Assembly: GCA_044350425.1 (NCBI GenBank)
Contig: JBILHS010000006.1
Span: 30,177 to 94,176 of the forward strand
Length of the DNA: 64,000 nucleotides
Direction of reading: 5' to 3'
Origin: M3007 sp044350425
Lineage (GTDB): Bacteria; Bacteroidota; Bacteroidia; Chitinophagales; Saprospiraceae
Under the pieces are notes generated by a model. The model was not told the origin of the DNA. It did no database searches and was given only the letters and a program-made list of their open reading frames with translations. Position numbers and translations under genes: made by a program. This document shows positions 50,312-58,820 of the stretch, in pieces; within the stretch, counting starts at the first letter, position 1; every line of letters begins with the position of its first letter.

Positions 50312-50980
50312 TCAGTCTTGCAGCCCTTTCACCACCGACAAAACCAACAACACCTGTTCTTCTTCCGGAGAAAGATTTCTGAGCAAGGTAACGGCACGAG
50401 GAATGGGCGACACCGTACGGGCTGCGTTCGTGATCGTGGCAGCTTCGCCCTGACCCAGCAACACAGGCCACTGCCGGAGTTCCGGGTCCAGCTCCAGCTT
50501 TGCCAGCATTTTGCTTTGCTTACCACTCGAAAGCAGGGTTCCATTGATGAACACGGCATAAGGCTGATCGTCCAGCCAGATCTCCACTTCTTTTCCTTTT
50601 TGCCTGAAAACGAATTCTTTATCTTTGGATTTTGCTACAACCACGGCGGTTTTTCCACTTTTTTGTCCCGCAAAAACCAGCACAGGTTCCTGATAAATAG
50701 TGCTAAAAACGCCCTCATAAACAGGATCGCGCCAACCGGCCTTTTTAAGTATTTTAGGCTTCAGCGATAAATGGGTGAGGGTCTCAGTATCGCAAGACAT
50801 GAGCGGCTCTGTTTTGCGCAGGCGAATTCGGGAGCGGAGTTTGTTGAGCAATTCTTTCCAGGCCCGGGATGCGGGGTTAAAAGCAATACCGCTCAAAAAA
50901 CTGGCAACAAAATAAAATATTCCTGTAATGAACAGTCCGACCAAAAGAGCGGCAAAAAGCAATCTGAGGAGTGCAGCCAT
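50312..50980 (-). CDS. Membrane-anchored protein of unknown function
   Basis: A 222-residue protein with one or two amino membrane segments (about 4-35, LFAALLVGLFITGIFYFVASFLSGIAF), then a charged region and a compact beta-rich domain (about 85-185: VLVFAGQKSGKTAVVVAKSKDKEFVFRQKGKEVEIWLDDQPYAVF). The GQKSGKT stretch resembles a P-loop only by chance: no Walker B follows and it lies in a beta context. The carboxyl helix holds LSPEEEQVLLVLSVVKGLQD. No family is recognised. It is divergent from hppA. Confidence 0.65.
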   Translation of the reverse strand: MAALLRLLFAALLVGLFITGIFYFVASFLSGIAFNPASRAWKELLNKLRSRIRLRKTEPLMSCDTETLTHLSLKPKILKKAGWRDPVYEGVFSTIYQEPVLVFAGQKSGKTAVVVAKSKDKEFVFRQKGKEVEIWLDDQPYAVFINGTLLSSGKQSKMLAKLELDPELRQWPVLLGQGEAATITNAARTVSPIPRAVTLLRNLSPEEEQVLLVLSVVKGLQD

Positions 50981-51106
50981 GTTTTTTTATTGCAAAAGTA
51001 GGTACAAAGTGAACGATGAATCGAAAGGTTTGGTGGTTTTAAGGTTTAAAATCGTCAGAAATGTTGTGAAGTTTCAACTTTACTACGCCTAGAAAGATTC
51101 TTTCTC

Positions 51107-51114
51107 TACTTTTG
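51107..51114 (+). promoter_or_regulatory. -7 box of hppA
   Basis: TACTTTTG on the plus strand matches TAnnTTTG and lies 43 bases before the ATG at 51158. The -33 region (around 51080) has only TTT. Confidence 0.6.
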
Positions 51115-51157
51115 CACCCGTTTTTATCAACTTTCACGACAAAACAAATTTATAGGG

Positions 51158-53632
51158 ATGAGTTCTCTGGTTTACTTTTTACCCATCTTCGGGTTAGTGG
51201 GTCTCGTTTATATGTTTTTTCTCCAGAAATGGGTGACCAAACAAGACGCAGGCGACGACAAGATGCAAGGCATCGCCAAACACATCGCTGATGGCGCTAT
51301 GGCTTTCCTGAAGGCCGAATACCGCATCCTCGGCATTTACGTGGTTATCGCAGGCGCGCTCCTGGGCTGGCTCAGCACACAGGCAGACACTAGTCACCCG
51401 CTTATCGTGGTTGCTTTTGTCATTGGTGCATTTTTCTCGGCGCTGGCCGGCAACCTCGGCATGCGTGTGGCCACTAAAGCCAACGTCCGTACCACGCAGG
51501 CGGCTCGTACCAGCCTCACCAAAGCACTGGAAGTTTCATTCAAAGGTGGCTCGGTAATGGGTCTCGGTGTAGCCGGATTGGCTGTACTGGGCTTGAGCGC
51601 ACTTTTTGTGGTGTTCTACGTCTTTTTCATGAACGGTACTTACGGCGTGGACGGTCACCGCACCATGTCACGAGTACTTGAAGTGCTGGCGGGTTTCTCG
51701 CTCGGTGCTGAATCCATTGCATTGTTTGCCCGTGTAGGTGGCGGTATTTATACCAAAGCTGCTGACGTAGGTGCTGACCTGGTCGGTAAAGTAGAAGCAG
51801 GCATCCCTGAGGATGATCCACGTAACCCTGCAACGATCGCCGACAACGTGGGCGACAACGTAGGTGACGTAGCCGGTATGGGTGCTGACTTGTTCGGCTC
51901 TTATGTGGCTACCGTACTGGCGGCCATGGTGCTCGGCAACTCGGTGATCCGTGATTCAGGCGGCATCAATGACGTATTCGGTGGCATTGGTCCAATTCTG
52001 CTCCCGATTGTGATCGCTGGTCTCGGCATTTTGCTCTCCATCGTGGGCATGCAATTTGTCAAAATCAAAGAAGGCAAAGAGGCTGATTCTGATACCGTTC
52101 AACGCGCCCTGAACAACGGCAACTGGGTGAGTGTGATCCTGACCGCAGTAGTTTGTTTCCCGGTCATCAAATGGATGCTTCCAGAAACCATGACCATGCG
52201 TTTCTTTGGACAAGGTTCACTGACCATTACCAGCACTGCTGTGTTCAATGCCACAATGGTGGGCCTCATTGTAGGTGCACTGATCTCCGCAATTACTGAA
52301 TATTACACCGGACTGGGCAAAAAGCCGGTCATGGATATTGTTCGTCAGTCCGGCACAGGCCACGCTACCAACGTCATTGCTGGCTTGGCTACGGGCATGA
52401 TGTCGACCTGGATGCCAATCGTACTGTTTTCTGGTGCGATCTGGGCTGCTTACGCTCTGGCAGGCTTTTACGGTGTAGCGATCGCGGCTTCTGCCATGAT
52501 GGCCACGACCGCCATGCAGTTGGCCATCGACGCTTTCGGTCCTATTGCCGACAACGCGGGTGGTATCGCTGAAATGAGCGAATTGCCTAAGGAAGTGCGC
52601 AACCGTACCGACGTACTGGACTCTGTGGGCAACACCACAGCGGCCATCGGCAAAGGCTTTGCTATTGCTTCTGCTGCATTGACAGCACTGGCTTTGTTTG
52701 CTGCTTATGTAGATTTCACAGGCATCGAAGGCATCAATATTTTCAAGGCAAAAGTACTTTCTGCGCTATTCCTGGGTGGTATGATCCCGGTCGTTTTCAG
52801 CGCCCTGGCCATGCAAAGTGTGGGCAAGGCAGCGATGGAAATGGTAGAGGAAGTGCGTCGCCAGTTCCGCGAAATTCCAGGCCTTCTGGAAGGAACCGGC
52901 AAAGCTGAATACGAAAAGTGTGTAGAGATCTCTACCAAGGCAGCCCTCAAAGAAATGCTGGCTCCGGGTCTGATCACCATCATTACCCCGATCCTGGTTG
53001 GTTTCATCATGGGACCTGAAGCACTCGGTGGCTACATGGCCGGTGTAACCGTGAGCGGTGTGATGTGGGCTATTTTCCAGTCGAACGCTGGTGGCGCCTG
53101 GGACAACGCAAAGAAATCTTTCGAAAAAGGCGTGGAGATCAATGGCCAGATGTACTACAAAGGCTCTGATCCACACAAGGCCGCTGTTACCGGCGACACC
53201 GTTGGTGATCCATTCAAAGACACCTCTGGCCCATCCATGAACATTTTGATCAAACTGACCTGTCTGGTAGGCCTGGCCATTGCACCTATCCTGGGCAATC
53301 ATGGTGTGGGTGGCAGCACAAGTAAAGATAATATCCGAATGGAGATCCGTGAGAATCGTCTCCCACCAGGTATGACCGTTCCACCATCCATGGGCCAACA
53401 GTCCGGACAACCAGGCGTGCAACAACCTCAAATGGGTCAGCCAGCCGGAAGCAACGCTGCTGGCGGCGCAACCCTCCGGAGTCCAAACGGGCAGGTACCA
53501 CCCAAAACAGCTGGTGGTGTCAACGGCATTTCCAAAACGCCTTCTCCTGAGCAGATGGAGCAGATGAAGAAAATGATGGAAGAGCGCAGAAAACAAGGCG
53601 GAAACCCTACCGTACCGCAACAAAAAAACTAA
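51158..53632 (+). CDS. hppA: Membrane-bound ion-pumping pyrophosphatase with an unusual C-terminal tail
   Basis: An 824-residue integral membrane pyrophosphatase with about 16 membrane helices, which splits pyrophosphate to pump H+ or Na+. The hydrolytic site motifs are present: DVGADLVGKVE, EDDPRNPATIADNVGDNVGDVAGMGADLFGSY, DAFGPIADNAGGIAEMSEL, and the late GDTVGDPFKDTSGPSMNILIKL. Ala495 in GNTTAAIGKG is the mark of the K+-dependent group. After the last membrane helix there is a Gln/Gly/Pro/Met-rich tail of about 105 residues (about 720-824), ending with EQMEQMKKMMEERRKQGGN, not usual in this family. Start ATG 51158; a terminator follows. Confidence 0.95.
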   Translation: MSSLVYFLPIFGLVGLVYMFFLQKWVTKQDAGDDKMQGIAKHIADGAMAFLKAEYRILGIYVVIAGALLGWLSTQADTSHPLIVVAFVIGAFFSALAGNLGMRVATKANVRTTQAARTSLTKALEVSFKGGSVMGLGVAGLAVLGLSALFVVFYVFFMNGTYGVDGHRTMSRVLEVLAGFSLGAESIALFARVGGGIYTKAADVGADLVGKVEAGIPEDDPRNPATIADNVGDNVGDVAGMGADLFGSYVATVLAAMVLGNSVIRDSGGINDVFGGIGPILLPIVIAGLGILLSIVGMQFVKIKEGKEADSDTVQRALNNGNWVSVILTAVVCFPVIKWMLPETMTMRFFGQGSLTITSTAVFNATMVGLIVGALISAITEYYTGLGKKPVMDIVRQSGTGHATNVIAGLATGMMSTWMPIVLFSGAIWAAYALAGFYGVAIAASAMMATTAMQLAIDAFGPIADNAGGIAEMSELPKEVRNRTDVLDSVGNTTAAIGKGFAIASAALTALALFAAYVDFTGIEGINIFKAKVLSALFLGGMIPVVFSALAMQSVGKAAMEMVEEVRRQFREIPGLLEGTGKAEYEKCVEISTKAALKEMLAPGLITIITPILVGFIMGPEALGGYMAGVTVSGVMWAIFQSNAGGAWDNAKKSFEKGVEINGQMYYKGSDPHKAAVTGDTVGDPFKDTSGPSMNILIKLTCLVGLAIAPILGNHGVGGSTSKDNIRMEIRENRLPPGMTVPPSMGQQSGQPGVQQPQMGQPAGSNAAGGATLRSPNGQVPPKTAGGVNGISKTPSPEQMEQMKKMMEERRKQGGNPTVPQQKN

Positions 53633-53660
53633 GGTTTACCTGAGTTTTTTCATACCATAC

Positions 53661-53697
53661 ACCGCCCCATCCCGCTTTTGCGAGGTGGGGCGGTTTT
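53661..53697 (+). terminator. Intrinsic terminator of hppA
   Basis: ACCGCCCCATC (53661-53671) pairs with GGTGGGGCGGT (53683-53693, one G-T pair), followed by a TTTTG tail on the plus strand. It lies 29 bases after the stop codon. Confidence 0.8.
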
Positions 53698-53721
53698 GTT
53701 TGGGAAAGCAATTATTTTCTC

Positions 53722-54636
53722 CTATAATTTAACAAACTTGTACACTACCGGACTGCTTCTACCGGAGTTTAGAGAAACAAAATATATACCCTGTGAAAGA
53801 CCGCTAACATCAAATTGCGCCCGGTTTCCAGATATTTCATACGGGCAGACCACCTCTTTGCCTGTTACATCTACTACCCAGGCATTGAAGCTGCCCTCTG
53901 AAGGCATCTGGATGGAAAAATGGCTTGAAACTGGGTTTGGTGTTAAGGTTCCAAAGCCTGATATTGGTTCTTTGATTTTACTTATTAGACTCGTATCGGT
54001 ACAAGGTCCTTCATTGAATATCTCTAAGAAAAACCCAGGGAGCATTTTGAACCCTTGACCTTCCACTTCTTTTTCAAGGAATAGACGATTCCAACAACCA
54101 CTTGCTGGCGGGGGAACCACAAAGTCATCCACATACAATGAGGAGCTCCCCAAACAGTAATAATCGCACACATCCCACCAATGTGGTAAGAAGTGAATAT
54201 TCCACTCGGGAGATAATACATAATTTTTGCAGGTGCCATTTCCGACTGGGAACAAAGTGCTATCATAAGTCATCTTGATAGGAGGATACTTTGTATGTAT
54301 AACAATCCTTCCGACCGAAGACACCCCACAGGTTAACCCCTGTATTACTTCGTAATCTCCTATGACCTTCTTAGACGTTCGTTCTTGTGAATCGTCGCTA
54401 TGTAATACCCTGACCTCGAATATGCTGTCGAAGGGTGCGCTAATCAACACCTCTCCAAATTGAGGGTTCAAATTTTGGGAAGAAGCACTAGTATCATAGC
54501 CCATCATAATAGTATCTCGGTTGCCGATGGAGTCTTCAAAGTACAGGGGAGCCTCGAACAATGGTGTTATTTGGGCAAAGCTAAATACAGGGCAAGCCAT
54601 AAGGCCTGCCAGCAGGGTGCGGGCGAGTTTCTTCAT
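53722..54636 (-). CDS. Secreted protein with T9SS sorting domain, co-translated with an M43 protease
   Basis: A 304-residue protein: signal peptide (1-21, CPVFSFAQ), a domain of about 200 residues with no recognised fold (Cys-rich near 160-190: WWDVCDYYCLGSSSLYVDDFVVPPPASGCWNRLFLEKE), and a type A sorting domain (about 230-304, LTPNPVSSHFSIQMP ... GIYFVSLNSGRSSPVVYKFVKL). Its ATG overlaps the stop codon of the upstream M43 protease gene by four bases, so the two are translated together. It may be a partner, inhibitor or substrate-binding companion of that protease; nothing in the sequence decides. Confidence 0.82.
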   Translation of the reverse strand: MKKLARTLLAGLMACPVFSFAQITPLFEAPLYFEDSIGNRDTIMMGYDTSASSQNLNPQFGEVLISAPFDSIFEVRVLHSDDSQERTSKKVIGDYEVIQGLTCGVSSVGRIVIHTKYPPIKMTYDSTLFPVGNGTCKNYVLSPEWNIHFLPHWWDVCDYYCLGSSSLYVDDFVVPPPASGCWNRLFLEKEVEGQGFKMLPGFFLEIFNEGPCTDTSLISKIKEPISGFGTLTPNPVSSHFSIQMPSEGSFNAWVVDVTGKEVVCPYEISGNRAQFDVSGLSQGIYFVSLNSGRSSPVVYKFVKL

Positions 54637-56312
54637 GGCTCAAATTTTACAATGTTTTTAGTGTAGACGTGCCCATTAAAAATCGCCCGCACAGTGTAGT
54701 TTCCATTTGGTATGCTGCTAGTTTGAAAACTTTGCTGGTAGGTACCTGTGGTAACTTGAGTCGGTGAAGTAAGGATGGTGGTTAAACTAGTCAGCAGGTT
54801 AATGAGCGCAAAGCTTAATTCTCCATTTTCTGGAGTACTATAGTAGACCGTCAAATTATTGCTAAATGGATTAGTTACGGCCATTTCATAGCAACAAGGC
54901 GGCGGCGGGACAGTACAATCCTCTGTTGTGTATAATAACTGTTCATGCACATCACTTCCTGGACACTCTGTGTTATCTACGGTGAGCTTTATTTTGTAAA
55001 CTTTGTTAGGAAGAAATGTGTATAGTAAAGACAAATGAACTTTACCAAGTGACCCTATTAACCAACCAGACGTAAAATAACCTGCTATACAAGTATTTGG
55101 CTGGGCCGGCAACACTTCGCAGATTTCAATAAGGTATCGGTTTTCGTTCACAGACGGCTCGCCATTTAAAATCACATTACTGCCCCCTAACTGAGGAGGA
55201 CATATTGCCTGTGGGCTTGGGACATAAAAAAAAGCTTGTGAAGGGGCGCACCCATTGCAGGAGTGGATGTATGAATTACCATTTCCCAAGAGGTTTTGGT
55301 TCATCCTTCCAATTTGACACACTGTCCAAGCTGGAGCATATGAGCTGTAATCCATAATATTATTGGATACTTTGAACCATTCATCACATGGCTTTCTTGG
55401 GCAGCCCGGAATGCTCGGTCGGTAGTCCCAGCAGTTGGCTTTTACATTAAGCGTACAGACACCATTTTCCAGATTGTCATAAATAAAGCCCTCTGGTGTA
55501 TCGTCACAAAAATCGCCTCCACTCCAGGTATGACGGAGACTCAAGGTATGCCCGATCTCATGATTCAGACTGTGAGCCGTATTTGACTTAGACCAGACAC
55601 GACAGTAAGGTTTCAGATAGTGCTTGTAGTCATTGAGGTATACAAATTTATTGAAGCCTCCGATCTCAAAACCATTTCCATCGTAATTCAGGTTTGCTCT
55701 ATGAATACAATAAATATCAAGCACTTGGTTGGTTTGAACATCATACTTGGCGTGAATTTGTTGTTCCGACTTAGAGCCATCGAATGCTTCATTGTCACGA
55801 TGAAAATACACTCCTACTAAAAGATATTGAAGGTTTATTGGGGGACTGTCTGGATAATTTATGCCTGACGTTTTACGCCATTGTGTAACATTGTTAGCCA
55901 ACATTTCATTGGCTAGTCCAATAAAATGCTCAGCATGTTGGAAACCATTGTAGGCAGGATTTCCTATGCCGTCATTAGTCTCCGTGAAGTTGCCAGGACC
56001 CACATAAGTGAAAGAATATGGTGGAATCGTGGAGTTACAATTGTCCGTAATTGTTTCAACCCAAGTATCTTCTCTTAATAAGAAATGTATTGCCACTCGA
56101 ATATAACGCACAGCATCAGGATCGGTGCAAATAGGATTCTCTGGGCCACCGCCAGAAGGGCCAGAAATACTGCCGTCCGAGCCACAGACATACTCGAAAT
56201 TGTCAGGCTGTGCTTGCATACTACCCACGCTACCTGTTGCGAGAAGAAGATACAAAATTAATCGAAATAGAAATGGGACGGTCATGGAGTCATTGAGTTT
56301 CAGTTGTTTCAT
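54633..56312 (-). CDS. Secreted M43-family metalloprotease (cytophagalysin type)
   Basis: A 559-residue zinc protease. Signal peptide (about 1-35, GSMQAQ), then a domain ending in the metzincin site HEIGHTLSLRH (251-261; zinc ligands His251, His255, His261, catalytic Glu252) and a Met-turn (MDYSSY, near 328). The domain order and Cys pairs fit the M43 (pappalysin/cytophagalysin) family. The carboxyl part (about 470-559) has VTNPFSNNLTVYYSTPENG and PNGNYTVRAIFNGHVYTKNIVKF, a T9SS sorting domain in degenerate form (the usual PNP is NPF). It probably digests proteins outside the cell. It overlaps the downstream secreted protein gene by four bases. Confidence 0.9.
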   Translation of the reverse strand: MKQLKLNDSMTVPFLFRLILYLLLATGSVGSMQAQPDNFEYVCGSDGSISGPSGGGPENPICTDPDAVRYIRVAIHFLLREDTWVETITDNCNSTIPPYSFTYVGPGNFTETNDGIGNPAYNGFQHAEHFIGLANEMLANNVTQWRKTSGINYPDSPPINLQYLLVGVYFHRDNEAFDGSKSEQQIHAKYDVQTNQVLDIYCIHRANLNYDGNGFEIGGFNKFVYLNDYKHYLKPYCRVWSKSNTAHSLNHEIGHTLSLRHTWSGGDFCDDTPEGFIYDNLENGVCTLNVKANCWDYRPSIPGCPRKPCDEWFKVSNNIMDYSSYAPAWTVCQIGRMNQNLLGNGNSYIHSCNGCAPSQAFFYVPSPQAICPPQLGGSNVILNGEPSVNENRYLIEICEVLPAQPNTCIAGYFTSGWLIGSLGKVHLSLLYTFLPNKVYKIKLTVDNTECPGSDVHEQLLYTTEDCTVPPPPCCYEMAVTNPFSNNLTVYYSTPENGELSFALINLLTSLTTILTSPTQVTTGTYQQSFQTSSIPNGNYTVRAIFNGHVYTKNIVKFEP

Positions 56313-56587
56313 GTGTGGTAAATTTAAATTTAAAAATTGTCAATTATTCAGCAAATATAATAAACTTAAATCATTTATTGCAAATATAATTTTCCATTAT
56401 TTCGCTAAATAAAAGATTTTGCCTCTTTTTGAGAAATCGCAGCTTATTCTGGTCTCCTGAACACAACCATCCAACATTTGGCGATGTTAAAACGTTTCCC
56501 GACCTTCCGGCGTTAACGCTAAAGATGCCGACAACAAGCTTTTCTACCTCTTTCAACTTGAAACTTAGTACTTAGTACTCTAAAAAA

Positions 56588-58816
56588 GTGACCCTTTTCC
56601 GCCAGATCTACTTTTCATTCCCCATTCGTTTGTTGGTGCTTCACCTGCGGAATCATCTGGTATTTTTGCTGTTGTGGGTGATATTGGCGGGTTTTAGTAC
56701 CGGATCCATCGGGCGTTTTTTTGGCATGCACTACCTCATGCTTACGCCGGAGTATCATGGCCTGGTCAACTTCTGGAGTTTTTTCCTGACCGGCCTGGCT
56801 TTTGGCGGCCTGGTGATGGTCTGGCATTTGACCACCTACCTGCTTTGTTCCAATCGTTTTCCTTTTCTGGCCACTTTGGGTGCGCCTTTCAGCAAATATT
56901 GTCTCAACAACAGTCTGGTGCCCCTGGCTTTTCTGGCCATCTGGCTCATCTGCACCATCTGGTTTCAATGGCATGATGAACTTACTTCTACCGGAGAAAT
57001 CATCTGGAACATTGCTGGATTTCTGGTCGGGACCAGCACCATCACGGGCATTCTGGCGGTCTACTTTCACTTCACCAATCATGATCTGACTTCTTTCCAC
57101 TGGACACCAAAACCCGGTAGCCGGGTGCTTTTCAGTCAGCGGCTTCCTACGGTTCGTGAAATCCAGATCGGCGCAACCCGCTGGCGGGTGGACACCTATC
57201 TGACCGAACGCGGACATCCACGCCTGGTGCGCAGCGTGGCACACTATGACGCGCGGGTGCTGGAACAGGTTTTTCGTCAAAATCACTGGAATGCCGTGGT
57301 CGTGCTGATCGTCGCCCTTATTCTGCTCATGCTGCAAGGCGCTTTTATGGACAGCAATTGGGCAAGGATCCCAGCCGGCGGCACTGTATTTCTGTTTTTT
57401 GGTATTTTGATGGGCCTGTACGGCGCCATTCATTTTTGGTTTAGAAACTGGGGGACGGCGGTATTCCTGGGCCTGATCTTTTCTGTGAATTTGCTCACCG
57501 GCTGGGGTTTATTGAATTACCGCAACCGTGCCTACGGACTGGATTATCAAAAAGAAAACCGCGCTGCGTACAACTATGCCGCGTTTGAAAAGATCGCTTC
57601 GCCTCCAAACATCGCTCAGGACCAGGCTGCTACCCTTGAAATACTGGAAAACTGGCTGGCTAAAAACCGGACGGCCGAAAACCCGCGCCCAAAGATCATT
57701 CTGGTCTGCGTAAGTGGCGGCGGGCACCGGGCTGCACTCTGGACCATGCAAACCCTGCAAAAAGCCGATATCGCGACCGGAGGCAAGTTGCTCCGCCAAA
57801 CCTTTCTGATGACCGGGGCTTCGGGCGGATTGCTCGGTGCGGCACAAATCAGGGAGGCCATGCTCCGCCACGCAGAAGGAGACCGGCTTGCGCCGCAAGA
57901 CCCGAGCCTGATCGACGATATGGGCAAAGACCTGCTGAATGCGATCAGCTTTGCTGTGGTCACCAACGATCTTTTTTACCCGATCTCCAGTTTTAAATAT
58001 GGCAGTTTTTCCTACCGAAAAGACCGGGGCTATCTGTTTGAGCACTCGCTGAATGAAAACACGCACGGGTTTTTCTCCCGAAAAATCTGGGAGTATCGCC
58101 AACCCGAACGGGAAGCCAAAATCCCGATGCTTATCGCTAGTCCCTTTGTGCTGAACGATGCCCGAAGGATGCTCATCAGTCCGCAAGGCGTAAGCTACCT
58201 CATGCGGCCCAACGCAGGTCGCCTGACCCCACAGGTTGAAATAGACGGCATTGATTTTGGTCGGTTCTTCGCTGCCCAGCAAGCCGATAGTCTGGCATTC
58301 AGCAGTGCCATGCGTATGAACTGCACTTATCCATTCATTTTGCCAAACGTCTGGATGCCCACTACCCCATCGGTAGAAACCCTGGATGCCGGGTTTCGGG
58401 ACAATTACGGTCTGGGACTGGCCGTGCGTTTCGCTCATGTTTTTAAAGACTGGATACGGGAGAACACAGGCGGCGTGGTCTTTGTCCAGATCCGTTGCTG
58501 GGACAAGATCCACAGCATAGCACCCAGCGACGATAAGGGCGTTTTTGAAAACATGCTCACCCCGGCTGAAGCAGCAGGCGGTAACCTTACGGACATTCAG
58601 GATTTTGAACAGGACAATGGGCTCGCACTCCTCAATGATGCCATGGGGGGCGCCAAGGTAGAAATGGTGCGTTTCCACTATCGCCCGGTGCGAAAAAACA
58701 GAGAGGCCTCGCTCAGTTTTCACTTAAGCCGACGGGAAAAACTGGATATTTTTGAGGCGTTTTTTACTGCGGACAATCAGGCTAGTGTGAAGGCTTTGAA
58801 GCAGGTTTTGAAATGA
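56588..58816 (+). CDS. Membrane protein with a patatin-like phospholipase domain
   Basis: A 742-residue protein starting at GTG 56588. The amino half (about 15-330) has six or more membrane segments (about 15-40, 60-85, 105-130, 145-165, 238-258, 280-305). The carboxyl half (about 365-640) is patatin-like: an oxyanion loop SGGGHRA (about 375), nucleophile Ser412 in GASGG and catalytic Asp600 in DAGFRDNYGLG. The enzyme would attack membrane lipids with a Ser-Asp dyad. It is unusual in having the lipase directly fused to a large membrane domain. It converges on the next gene with only four bases between the stops. Confidence 0.82.
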   Translation: MTLFRQIYFSFPIRLLVLHLRNHLVFLLLWVILAGFSTGSIGRFFGMHYLMLTPEYHGLVNFWSFFLTGLAFGGLVMVWHLTTYLLCSNRFPFLATLGAPFSKYCLNNSLVPLAFLAIWLICTIWFQWHDELTSTGEIIWNIAGFLVGTSTITGILAVYFHFTNHDLTSFHWTPKPGSRVLFSQRLPTVREIQIGATRWRVDTYLTERGHPRLVRSVAHYDARVLEQVFRQNHWNAVVVLIVALILLMLQGAFMDSNWARIPAGGTVFLFFGILMGLYGAIHFWFRNWGTAVFLGLIFSVNLLTGWGLLNYRNRAYGLDYQKENRAAYNYAAFEKIASPPNIAQDQAATLEILENWLAKNRTAENPRPKIILVCVSGGGHRAALWTMQTLQKADIATGGKLLRQTFLMTGASGGLLGAAQIREAMLRHAEGDRLAPQDPSLIDDMGKDLLNAISFAVVTNDLFYPISSFKYGSFSYRKDRGYLFEHSLNENTHGFFSRKIWEYRQPEREAKIPMLIASPFVLNDARRMLISPQGVSYLMRPNAGRLTPQVEIDGIDFGRFFAAQQADSLAFSSAMRMNCTYPFILPNVWMPTTPSVETLDAGFRDNYGLGLAVRFAHVFKDWIRENTGGVVFVQIRCWDKIHSIAPSDDKGVFENMLTPAEAAGGNLTDIQDFEQDNGLALLNDAMGGAKVEMVRFHYRPVRKNREASLSFHLSRREKLDIFEAFFTADNQASVKALKQVLK

Positions 58817-58820
58817 GGCT

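Noticed and set aside
50312..50980. P-loop ATPase from GQKSGKT
   Set aside because: No Walker B or other nucleotide-binding element follows, and the stretch lies in a beta-rich domain.
57509..58723. A 404-codon open frame opposite the patatin gene
   Set aside because: The plus-strand frame has membrane segments and catalytic motifs; the opposite frame has none and no start signals.
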